From Phycomyces nitens (Eukaryota; Mucoromycota; Mucoromycetes; Mucorales; Phycomycetaceae), in the NCBI GenBank assembly GCA_022702545.1, contig JAHRBC010000003.1, positions 4,154,001 to 4,218,000 on the forward strand: 64,000 nt of DNA. Direction: 5' to 3'. Under the pieces are notes generated by a model. The model saw only the letters and a list, made by a program, of their open reading frames with translations, searched no databases and had not been told where the DNA came from. Below, in pieces: positions 24,080 to 35,200 of the stretch. Made by a program: the position numbers and the translations under genes. The stretch's first letter is position 1; the number at the start of each line of letters is the position of its first letter.

Positions 24080-26774
24080 ATGAACAACCTTGTGAATCTC
24101 GATTGGGATGAGCCTCGCCGCACCACAACAACTCCAAAGCAGGATGCCTTTGCCAACCTTCTCCAGCTCAACTCCCGCCCTGCCCCCGAACCTGTCCTGT
24201 CATTAGCAGAACAACAGCGACGACAAGCACAGACCCATCGGTCAGAAACAACATCATCTCCATGGCTCACTCCCACCCAATCCGCCATTCCTTCTCCAAC
24301 TCAACCGCCCTTGTCTCCAAAACCACTCTTGCCCTCGAATAGCCCAACACCTTCATCCTCTTTCGACAGTCTGCTTGATCCCTTTGCTCGCCCATCCAAG
24401 CAAAAGCAAGACAATTCAAACACCCCGCTCAATGCATTGTAAGAATCAACAATTATCAATTCAAATCACTAGAACTTTCTTGCAAATAATGTAGACGGGC
24501 CACCAGTCTCAAGGCAGTTGCTGCTGAACAAACAGGCCAACAATGGAATTTTGATCTTTTTGATAAAGACCTCCAGAAAAATGTACATGGATGGTTGGAT
24601 TTATATCCACACTTGTCTTGATGCTAACCAGCCATAATATTTTGGGGTCTTTAGAGTCCAAAGGAAAACGTTGGATCAGATCCGTTTGATATGGACTTTC
24701 TATCTTCTGGGTCTGCCACGGCCGTCTGTCCAGAGTCCTTTTCACTACAGGACGATGATAACCCGCTTGGAATCTTGGCTGAACCGGCAGTACAGAAACG
24801 CTCTGTAATAAACAAAGTGTATATGCAAGTAAAATGGGCCTAATGAATTTTTTAGGTTGCTATAGAACAGAGCCTGTCTTTTGAACCGATATCAGACAAT
24901 GAGCTTCCCCAGTACCATGATGGGCCAGATGAACAGGACGGGCAGGACGAGTTGCTGGCCCAGTTGATTGACATGGGATTTGGGCCAGACGTCTCTCTTG
25001 AAGCCATAAAGGCCAGTGGAGGAAGCGATCTTCAGAGTGCAATAGCTCTCTTGGTCACTGATGCAGAGGTCCGTCAGCAATCTACCAGAACACCAAGATC
25101 CTCAACTCCGAATTATTCGGATGCCGAACAAGCTCGCCAAAAGATATTTGCCAATGAGGATGTCCAGCCCAGTCCGGCACGAAGAGCCGCGCGAGAAACA
25201 AAGAGGCCGGCCCACAGAGAAGTAGAATCTCAGCATCCAGATGCGTTCCAGCAGCATACCGAACGACTGGTGGCCCAGGCATCAGAGATTGGCGGCTTTT
25301 TGTTCAAAAACGCCAGTATGTTTGTAAAGACTGGTCGTGAAAAGATCACAAAGGCTGTGGATACTTGGCAGGAACAGCAAAAGGGCCACAACCCAACAGA
25401 TCCTGGGGGGCCAGTACGTCCACGGTGGATGACAGACGTTACTGATGATTCAGTCGAAAGAGGATTCGATGAAAAGCCCTTGGAGAAGTTTGTGGATGAA
25501 GCTGACTCTGATGACGAGAATCAAAACGGCCAACCATTGCGCCAAACGCGTGCCGAGATGGAACGACTGGAAAGAGAGAAGAATTGGATCAGGCAACAAG
25601 ATCTCCAGCGTAGAGAAGACATGGAGCGTCGAAAGAAAGTCCAAGAGCAACAACAAAAGGACAAGCAGAGGCAGTTGGTCGATGACCAAAGTACATATGT
25701 GTCTCCCTCGCGTCGTAGACCTGCACCGAGAGCATCACCTCGACAGCAAGAGGCCCCCAAGCCAGCACCAACCCAAAGATCTGCTCCACCACAGCCAGTA
25801 AAGAGAGTACGCACGCGACCTGTTGTTCAGGCAACACCTCAAGCCATTGAAAAGGCCAATCAGTCAAGGCAAAAGGGAAACGAGCTATTCAAACTGGGGC
25901 AGTTTGGAGATGCAGCATATGCATACACGCAGGCCATTGATGCTTTACCAAATGGCCACGACCATCTTGTCTTGCTGTCTAATAACAGAGCAGCCGCCCG
26001 TTTGAAGATTGGAGAGCACAAGGGATGTGTCCAAGATTGCTCACTGGTCATTGAGATGGCTCAACAAGTGGGTGATGACACGAGCACTGAATCAGAGGGA
26101 ATGACTATTCGTTGGAAAGAACAGACCGTCAAAGCCCTTAACCGCATGGCCGAGGCATTTGAGAATCTTGAAAAGTACCAAGACGCACTCAATACCTACC
26201 AAGATCTCTGCAAACTTGAAGGAAATGGCAACCAACAAACAAACCAGGGAATGGCCAGATGTCGAAAGGCTCTTGCACCTGTACCCCAGCGTCAGAATAT
26301 TGAAAAGAAAAAACCCAGTGTGCCTGCTCCCCGTTTGGATGTTGGTGATAGCAAGGCTGTGGCAGACATGAGGGCCAGAGCTGCCCAGCAAGAAGCTGAT
26401 GATGCAGAGAGACTTGAAAAGACTGATGAAGTCAATGAAAAGATCCTGGGGTGGAAGGCAGGGAAAGAGCAGAATCTGCGTGCACTCTTGGCCACTATCG
26501 ATACGTTACTGTGGCCAGGTGCCCAGTGGAAGGGTGCGCAGATGAGTGAGCTTATTAACCCAAAGAAGTGCAAGATGATTTATCTCAGGGCAATCTCAAA
26601 GGTTCATCCCGACAAGGTACGTGGGTTTATTAAACAATCAACCTTGACACTTATACAATTGAAAATGTCTAGCTTCCATCAACAGTGACCATTGAACAGC
26701 GCATGCTTGCGAGTGCGATATTTTCCACTCTTAATGAGGCATGGGATTGCTTTAGACAGACAAACCCAGTATAG
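24080..26774 (+). CDS. SWA2: Auxilin-like clathrin-uncoating co-chaperone (UBA-TPR-J)
   Basis: J-domain partner of Hsp70 that strips clathrin from vesicles in the cytosol. Five exons keep frame: 24080-24438, 24495-24582, 24655-24804, 24856-26616 and 26673-26774, giving 819 aa. Order: a Ser/Pro-rich N-terminal part with DPF and related short motifs (SLLDPFARP, SDPFDMDF) of the clathrin/adaptor-binding kind; a UBA domain (LLAQLIDMGFGPDVSLEAIK); a charged, Gln/Arg-rich coiled-coil-like region; TPR repeats starting ANQSRQKGNELFKLGQFGDA; and a C-terminal J domain whose HPDK loop is cut by the last intron (VHPDK then LPSTVTIEQRM). This domain order is that of yeast Swa2/Aux1. The overall call is secure; the role of individual short motifs is inference. 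Confidence 0.94.
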
Positions 26775-28205
26775 CCTGCAAACAATAGACTGTGATTTAT
26801 ATTATTCTTATTATATTTACTAATATTAAAAGTTTTGGGGATATTCATTCCTGAGAAGAGCTTTAGAAAGCTGTTTTTTTTACAAGATCAAACTCTTTAG
26901 ATATCTATGATTGTTTAAATTAGAATAATATATATATATTTAAATTTTGGTTCTATTTCACCAAAATATAACAGTAATAGCAAGACATGCACAAAATTCC
27001 TTGAAACTTTTTGCGTTAAACTTGGCACATCTTGATTTTACTGGACATTTCAACTGTGACTTGCTATCTGGTGTCTAACAAATAGATCTGGTCCCTAAGA
27101 CTTGAACATTTCTTCTATAAATGACATGGTTTAAAGAGGATTTTTATTTATAATGGATGTGGTATATTAGCTGTAGCTTGTATTTTCAGTACATTTTAAT
27201 ACAATTAAGTGTAGATTGTAATATCAAACTCTACAATAATGTCCAAGCACCATGACATCTAAAAATGTTATATCTCATCAAGAAACGTCGTGCCCTTGAG
27301 ATCGCTGAAATAGAAACGTACTTGGAGGAAAATGGCATAAATGATACAATAACGTAATTTTTTTAAAAAAAAGATATAATCAAAAAGAGATAAGAAAATG
27401 TTTAAAAACGCAATGTACAGGTAAAAGTATTTCGTTTATTTTGCGGGTGTGTCAAGGCCTGGCGTCTGTAGGCATGTAAGCTACCCATGAGAACGAAAAG
27501 AATAATTGAACATGTATAAAATAAATAAATAAAAAACCCTAAATACTGACTATTGGAGAGACGTAATATGCACTTCAAATGTAACTTCCTCAATACAGGC
27601 AAAACTGTTTGTTGCTCCAATCCGGACACAATCACACCTTCAACCCATTTTTATGTAACAAAGGAAACAACGAGGTATCGTGTTTTGTCCTTTCTTCTGC
27701 TTTATTTTCTTGTACTGTTATCTTGCCTACTTTTTTAAGATGTCCGAACCAGTCTCATCGTCTGATCTTCTTTCATTTACTCTTCCTTTAATTCATAAGC
27801 CGGGTACAGATCTAATGAGCAAATTTATTCTAAATGATAACGAAATTACAAATATTATTGTTACAAGCATCATTGGTAAGTTTTTTTTTAAAAAAAAAAT
27901 GCAAATGATGAGAGAAATCTGACAATCCATGTTCATAACATCGTGGACAGTTATGTTTTTTATACATACATGCCATGGATGAAAAGTAGCCATTGGATCA
28001 AAAAATGGGCACTCTCATTCAAAATAACATGTCATCTTTTCAATCAGAGCGACCTAATTGTATTCTTTTCTATTTCCCAAAGATCAATGTCATTAAAATA
28101 TCAAATTGGAATACTGCGGTGTTAGTACTTTGTTTATTTATTTATTTTAAAAAAGGAAAAATAAACTTTGTTTTTTATTGGACAAACTATTAGAACGAAA
28201 AAAAA
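26775..28205. other. AT-rich intergenic region with one weak coding hint
   Basis: Mostly non-coding. On the plus strand, 27739-27880 reads MSEPVSSSDLLSFTLPLIHK.. up to a GTAAGT at ~27877, which could be the first exon of a small gene. The following 300 bases are fragmentary, and I could not extend it with a convincing second exon. Confidence 0.35.
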
Positions 28206-29601
28206 TTATTTCGATCGTTTAACGTTGGCATAGCGACATTTAAATTTTTCTATATCATTATTTTTCAAAAGATCAAAACGTGATAAGATCTCAAACGAAG
28301 AGCCATGATCTACAACAACTTCCTTGATATTTCTGCATTGTCTAGTATTCAAATTAATTAGTATGAAAAAACTTGCTGCAATCAGTATTCTTTTCGACTT
28401 ACTCCAAAAAAACCCTAATATCATTTGGTGATGTTGAAAGCCCGGCGTAATCAATGACGACAAGGCGGAAAGGTTTTTGGCTGAAATGGACGCGTGCAAC
28501 TAGATCTATAGGAAATCTTCAGTTATTATAATTATTATACTGAACCTTGATGTACCTGAGATATCTCCATGGGATCCTTTTAAATTCAGCAGTAAATCAT
28601 CCTGCTTCGGCGAGTCTCTTTCTAATATCGGTTGGTCTGATTTGCAAATTGGGCTCACGAATACTTCTTCGCACTTTCCGCGGAAGTATAGTTTGGTCAC
28701 CATTAACTGTAATAAGCGTATACGCGATTCTTTTGTTTCGTCGGTTGGCGATTTACGTGCGTATCCGATTGTTATGTATTTGGTATCATGCTGTAAATAT
28801 TTCCAGTACGCCTTGACCGAGTCGGAAGTATCCGTTACGAATGCTACAGAATAAATTGTTAAAATATGGAAGCCCAAAATTTAGTGAAGTGATTTTACCC
28901 CTTTGTTGTTCATCGACTACCCATAAGTTTCGTCCGGTTTTTCGCTGATTTTTTCGTGATCGTTCTGATTTTCCCCAGATCTTTGCTTGTCCAATCCAAT
29001 ATTGAAGCTGATTTACGCTGCAATGATTTTTAAGATGCGGGAACATACTGCACATTAGTTGGTATTGATCTTCCGCAGTTAGAAATTGTTTAGAATAACA
29101 ATTGTCGTTCAAAGGATCTTTATCGGTAGCAATTTCTTTCATAAGGTTCAGTAAACGATCCTTGCAGAATGGTATAACCGTGTTATCAAGCTTCCGTCTT
29201 TTAGACCTGTCTTCGTCACTGTTGTCGCTATCGTTGCCGCTGTTGTTATCGTCGCTGTCACCATTATTGCTATCGTCGTTATTGCCGTTGTTGTTATCGT
29301 CGCCGTCACCATTATTACTATCGTCGTTTTCGCCGTTGTTGTCATTGTCATCATGATAGCTAATGTTATCAGGTAAATCTGTGCATGGCATTGTTGGAGA
29401 ATTGGGATAGCTTATAAATTTGAAGGGATTTTGCTCGTGTACATTGATACCAATGGCCAACGGTTGAAAAGGATCTTGATTACGTATGTGTACTGCAATT
29501 AAACCACTTTTTTCTAGATGTTCTTTTGCCTTTTTTCTCTCTTCTGGATCATTGGGTTTGTATCCAAGGACGAGGCAGGAAGCTTGACCTAAAGTTAACA
29601 T
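28206..29601 (-). CDS. Uncharacterised protein with IGYARKS motif and Asp/Asn-rich linker
   Basis: Four exons join in phase (28899-29601, 28556-28843, 28403-28505, 28206-28341) to an intact 409-aa protein. Residues ~1-80 form a small folded-looking region. Residues ~80-135 are a low-complexity Asn/Asp/Gly tract (repeats of DDSNNGDGDDNN type). Next is a segment with HLKNHCSVNQLQYWIGQAK and a basic patch (RSRKNQRKTGRN). The C-terminal half contains ITIGYARKS, RIRLLQLM, EEVFVSPICKSDQPI, LVVIDYAGL and VVVDHGSSFEI. From general memory this resembles proteins common in Mucoromycota genomes, but I cannot name the family. GYARKS followed by a helix with Arg, and a later LVVID strand, recall the catalytic domain of serine recombinases (GYARVS); that is inference. 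It lies at the edge of the transposon island. Confidence 0.8.
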
Positions 29602-29924
29602 TTTCAGGATAAGAGAATTACAACTGGAAAGAAAGGAGAGAAAAAATGAGAAAACAATATGAGATCAAACGAATTGCTTATTTCTAAACAACAACATTAA
29701 TTTTTATTGGTCATTAGCATCAATAATATTGAACAAGACTGAAAAAAGGGGTTACTTTATTAAACAAGCGTAAGAAATAGTATTGAATACAGACAATTGG
29801 TAAAGCCTACACCCTTATTATATTTCCTGAGTCGGGGACTCTGACTATGTTACCATCTTTTCTCTTTATTGGTCGAAAGTTTAAATTTTTAAGATAATAT
29901 ATATAGTTATTAGGTGGTCAATGT
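29602..29924. other. Promoter side of the IGYARKS gene, non-coding
   Basis: AT-rich, no coding sequence seen. It is the boundary between gene-bearing DNA and the repeat island. Confidence 0.4.
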
Positions 29925-30015
29925 CAACCTCTTGTCACAACTGTGGCGCTGTTTGCCACATTCAGATCCACTGTACCCGCGATCCACCTACCCACTGGCA
30001 CAGACTTGTCCGCAG
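29925..30015 (+). mobile_element. Fragment of a LINE ORF1 (zinc-knuckle region)
   Basis: Translates as SCHNCGAVCHIQIHCTRDPP, nearly identical to CHNCGVVGHIQIHCTRDPP in ORF1 of the LINE at 32.2-37.4 kb, here on the opposite strand. DNA identity is high over about 75 bases and then ends. The middle Gly of the CCHC box is changed to Cys. It is a short dead fragment of the same family. Confidence 0.85.
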
Positions 30016-30485
30016 CCAAAATACTACAAACAGCTGGACCACCTAATCTACCACCAACGGACGATCCAATATCGGCCACAATGACATTTTGACAGCCGAG
30101 GGTCAAAGACGGATATACACTCACTACTACTTGAATTTCGTGATATGATTTGATTTGTTTATTTAATAAAAACCAACTGTGGTATTGTTAGAGATGATAT
30201 TTGATTTGGATAAATATGTATTAATTTCGTACTGAAAGATAATCGTTGGTTAAGTGAATTATAATAATAAGGAAGAAGGGCGGGATAATAAACTATTGGT
30301 TATTTGGTAATTTTAGGAATCGAATAGAAATTGAAAAATAGGAAAAGCAGAATGAGGTCACCTGATCTCAAAAAGCTGGAAACGATGGTCCCCATTTCAC
30401 TCGTACGATTGATAAAAAGGACGAAATTTCCGAAATATTTTGAAATAAAAACATCATTTTCTCTATCAATAAGTTACTTAAAAAT
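30016..30485. other. Repeat-island DNA without recognised gene
   Basis: AT-rich and anonymous. The right part probably contains the left end of the Tc1 element that follows, but I could not define its inverted repeat. Confidence 0.35.
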
Positions 30486-31553
30486 ATGCAACCTTCAGAA
30501 TCACAAAGCAGTACTCAAGACCTTTATCTAACAAAAGATCAATAGAAGTATTGGGGTGGTTTCTACCTTCATAAGGCTCATATTTCTCTCGGACAGATTG
30601 CAAGTACAGTTAAGATGCCTAGGTTGACTGTGCAATCAATTGTTAAACGCATTAAAGAAAACGGGTGTCCATTTCCTAGAAAATCACCTGAAAACCCCAA
30701 AAAATGAATGAGAGGACAATCAGACACCCTGAGAGAATTATACGAGACGACCCATTCACCAACTATAAACAGCTCAAATTAGACATGGCTAAGATGGGTG
30801 TTGATGTGTGCAAAAATAGCATCATCAACTATGTCAAGCAACTTGACTTTAAATCCTGTATAGCAGCGCATAAGCCTCGCATCACAAAAAAGCAGAAGCA
30901 GGCCAGACTTCGCTGGGACAAGGAAAAGGTGAATTGGACAAACGACCAACGGAACAGTGTGGTGTGGTCAGACGAATCCCGTTTTGTTTGAAAGGAAACG
31001 ATGCTGCCAAGCACGTTTTCAGAAATTTGGAGAAAGATATGAAAGAAATAATACCGTATCGACAGTGAAATGAGGCGGTGGTGGACTCATGGTTTGGTGG
31101 TGCTTTTGGGGTGGAGTATTTGGCCCATTAAAGATAATTGACACCGACAAAGTCAATCAAGATGTATATGTCGATATACTGCCCCAATCCTTCTACCCAT
31201 GGTTTACAAAGGTCACCAAGGATGAGGATAAGGATTTCATCTTCCAGGAAAATGGTGCCACTTGTCATACTGGTGGATATGCGCGATGGTGGAAAGAGAC
31301 CCATCATATCAGGGGATTTGAGTAGTGGCCAGCTCAAAGCCCTGATCTGAACCCAATCGAGCACAGCTGGAATGCTCTGGAGCTGTTGGTTGAGAAGAAG
31401 AGAAGCAAAATAAGCAATCTGGCTGATTTGGAGGTAGCCCTTCAAGAAGAATGGACGAGGTTGGGCCTCGAGTATTCAAGGCGTTTAGTTGACAGTATGC
31501 AGAGAAGATTCCAAGCTGTAATAGACACCCGTGGTGGTGCTACCAAGTACTGA
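30486..31553 (+). pseudogene. Near full-length Tc1-type transposase, inactivated
   Basis: From ATG 30486 to a TGA at 31551-31553 an entire Tc1 transposase can be followed (about 355 codons). The HTH region is IASTVKMPRLTVQSIVKRI. The second HTH is followed by ITKKQKQARLRWDKEK. The first catalytic Asp is in VVWSDESRF, then come GWSIWPIKDN-like sequence, QENGATCHT, and SPDLNPIEHSWN with the Glu. In-frame stops occur at 30543-30545 and after KNPKK and DESRFV, and frame must be changed near 31010-31100. The second catalytic Asp position reads Asn (QENGA). The copy is old and dead. A further decayed transposon starts right after it. Confidence 0.88.
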
Positions 31554-31622
31554 ATTTTTTTCTTTGCATATTACTAAAATATATCCATTAAACTATATTT
31601 TTACAAAGTTTAAGAATTTTAG

Positions 31623-32150
31623 CAAATTTATTCATGGAGTATAGGATTATTGAAAATGGACCATGTATTTTTGAATTATTTTCATCAACCGTACGAGATT
31701 CAAGTGGTAGTGACTGTACAACGTCTATATTAGGCGCTATCTCCGCTTCTGGTTTGATTGCAGTCGGCGTGAATAAACCAAGACCTGCTAAGAAGAGAAA
31801 AGCTGATGGTTATATAAGCTCGGGAACTGTCACAGGCCACTGTATCAGTTTCTTAAAAGCAACTCTCGATGAAATGGACAAGCATATGTATACGAAAGGC
31901 CATTATATAAACACGGATAATGCACCCATTCACACGCACGAAAACATAAAGTATATTGAATATCGAGGATATAAATATATGTATCCTCCTACTTACTCTC
32001 CTGAAATTAACCCAATAGAACAATTCTGGGCAGTGTCAAAGAGTAAGGTTAAGGGCCATAGGTTGTTGCAGAAAGATACTTTATCAAAAAGAATTACAGA
32101 AGCCTGCAAAATTATGGAGAAAAGTCACTTCAAAGGCTTTGTTTTGCATT
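31623..32150 (+). pseudogene. Tc1/mariner-pogo transposase relic, left half (split by a LINE)
   Basis: An open stretch encodes the catalytic part of a transposase of the same family as the relic at 7.9-8.6 kb. It runs DCTTSILGAISASGLIAVGV, KKRKADG, TDNAPIHTHENI (second Asp), YSPEINPIEQFW (Glu), then SKRITEACKIMEKSHFKGFV. The N-terminus and first Asp region are missing. The frame breaks at LH, exactly where the LINE poly(A) tail begins, and continues as SYKCWDKC.NKEPI at 37411-37457 beyond the LINE. Confidence 0.85.
32138..32150. repeat. Target-site duplication, left copy
   Basis: TTTGTTTTGCATT at 32138-32150 is repeated exactly at 37401-37413 on the other side of the LINE. The last one or two T may belong to the poly(A) tail read on this strand. 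Confidence 0.9.
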
Positions 32151-32275
32151 TTTTTTTTTTGTAGAGGGGAACTAGTCCCAGATTTTATTGTGTGTTACGA
32201 AAGGAACACAATTATTTTTGTATTTTTGTAGGGATATGTTGTTGTAAAAAAAAGAAAAAAAATTCAGAGGGATCT

Positions 32276-35200
32276 CTATGTTAAGTCTATGTCGAAAGCA
32301 AATTGTGCAGTGAGAGAGTCTATGTTGGCAATAATGATATGGGTACGAAAAGGTGTAGCATCAAAGACATAGCTCCAGTGAGAGCGCCATATAGCCAGTA
32401 GGGTGCTGCTAATAATGTGGCAAGAGTGCAAGTGAGAATAATTACTGGATAGTATTGGAAAGAGGAAGCCAAAGAGTGCGCTGTGTAGTTCTGACGTCTG
32501 TGGCTCATGGCCAAAATATTGGATCCAAATAGACCGCCATATAGGCCATTTGAGAGGGCACTGGTAGAGAAAGTGAAAAAGAGTGTCGTCTTCATTTGTG
32601 CATATGGGACATTCAGGTGTTACAAAGATAGTAGGTGCACGATTGTGAAGAGTCACTCTGCAGGAGAGAGTGTTTAGGATAGCTCGATACCAAATACTCC
32701 GGGTGGTATGGTGGATTGGGAGAGACCAGAAATATTTCCATTGTCGCGGTGTTAGAGGATACAATGTATGTGGGGATTTTCCAGGGTCGCGGCAAATATC
32801 TCGGAATTGGCGTGTGTTGATCGCAGCAAAACGAGAGCAACCAGTCTGAAGAGCGCTAACAAGTGGAGACCCATCCACAATGAGAGGATTGGCAGGAAGT
32901 TGCAAAGCAGGGTGGTCGTTGGGTGGTAAAGTGGCCCGCCAAAAGAAAGGTGTGAGTTCGGCCCTCAAAGTGGACAAGTCTCGGAATAGCTTGGAGACAA
33001 GATATGGTGATACAGGCCTTTCAGTTGAGGTACGTTGACGTATAGCCCGCAGGTCTTCATCATACACAAATGCGTCGGAGGCAAGGAGTCTTTTCCAGCC
33101 AGTAGTATTACGGTCCGAAGGGTCTGAGTATACTACCACGTCGAGTATAGGCAAGGAAAGACAAGTGGGATAACTAATGGTAATGAACGAGAAGTCGCGA
33201 GGGATAGCGTCAATGGCTGACAGAATAGAGTGGAGGGCATTTTGGGCTGACCGCAAAGGGGAGCTTCGTAATCGCGGAAATAGGAGAGGGAGGCGAGTAT
33301 CACCGTATTGATTATGAGGATCCAGAAAGTGTATGAGCCATGGTGTAACAAAGGACTTTGGTACTGTAGGGTCCATTAAGGGCTGTAACCATTTTATTGA
33401 GAGAGCTTTTTGTTGGATCTGGGGATCCAGAACTCCTAGCCCACCTTTAAAGCGAGGGAAACAAAGAGCTGCCAGACTAGCCAATGGGAACATCTTCTGT
33501 CGAAGAAACTTCCCCATACTCGAGCGAAGTTTGTCGAAAAACTTTTGAGGAACAGTGACAACCCGGAGAACATGCCAAATACGGGAGAGAATCAAGGTGT
33601 TGAGAACAGTGGCCCGACCGAGCACCGAAAGAGAACGCTGGGAGTGGATGTGGCAGGCTGACTCAATGGTTTGTAGAATCTTTGTGCAAAAGAGATCCCT
33701 TTGGGCCAGAGAAGATATCAATGGAAATCCTAGGTAAGTCAAAGCAGTTGGGGAAGAATGGTCGTGCCATGAAGTTATAGACTGTGCTTGTAGATATGTC
33801 TGCCATTCGGGTAGAGGTGCCCCGGACAATGAAAAGGCTTCGGTCTTGTGTAGATTGATCCTTGCATTGGACGCGCGAGAATATGTGTCCAGATGGTGGT
33901 ACAGAATGTTAAGATCGGCAGGTGTCTGGAGAAAGACCAAGACATCATCTGCATAAGCTAAGCACTTAACAGGCGGGGGCATGATGGGGTTGTTATCCAC
34001 TGGTCCAGGACTGAATCCAATGAGAGCTTGATCGCCAATTAATCCGCGGAGCAATGGTTCAAACGCAAGATTAAATAGTACTGGTGACAGTGGATCACCT
34101 TGACGGAGCCCTCGTTGTTGAACAATAGGTGGTGCTAGAAATCCATTGACATTGATGGAGATACGAGTAGAAAAGAAAAGTTGGGAAATGCAGTGGACTA
34201 CTGAGTCAGGAAACCTGAAGTGCTGTAAGACTCGTTTTAGGTATGCTGGGTGCACGCGGTCATACGCTTTTTCTTGGTCAAGCATCAGCCCAATCGCACT
34301 ACTGGAAGAGAGCCTGGCGTGTTCCATAACCATGCGAGCCATGATTCCATTGTCTGCGATAAAACGGCCTTGGACGAATCCAGTCTGATAGCAAGTAACC
34401 AGGGAGCGGGAGGCGTCGGCTATTCGGGAATTCATCAGGCGAGTGAAGACCTTTGCATCGGTATTGATCAATGCAATTGGGCGCCAATTTTTCAGGCTAG
34501 AAAGGTCCCCCTTTTTTGGCAGCAGAGATAGACAGGTGGAGCTCCAAGATGGAGGAAAGACACCATAGAGTAGTGCATCGTTGTATATGGTGTGAATCAG
34601 GTCTGCGTACCCATCTTCCGAGAATATCAAAGATAATATTTCGTAAGGCAGGCCGTCTGGTCCAGGGCTGCTCTGATTGGGTGCTCGGTTGGCTGCAGTT
34701 CGAATGTCATCAACTAAGAAGGGGGCCTCCATAGACAATTTAGTAGAATCGCTTAGAAACAGATTGTCGGGGAGGTGTTGGATCAAATCATCAATTGCAA
34801 GACTATCCACTGGATCTACTGTATACAATTGTTCGTAAAAGCTAGTAGCAGCCGCCATCATGGTCTCCGGGGTAGTACACATGGTATTTGATATAGGGTG
34901 TCTTAAAAACGGGATATCCTTGCGAGCTTTCTTTGCCGCAACGGTGCGCTTAAGATAGCCTGCTGATCGTTCTCCATTTTCTCTCCAGTGCTTTTGGGCC
35001 CGTAGAGCAAGCAATTCAACGTTTTCTTGTTGAATAGCAGATAACTCACGTTCTATGGCAGTAAGCTCGTTGTCCCAGATATTATCAACCTTGTACTGTC
35101 GCATGAGACGGTTTCGTTTGCTTTGCAATGCCTTTTCTCGTTTTACCCTCCAAGATGTTGCACCCCGGGTGTGCCGTTTGGCAATATTCCGAACGGTAGC

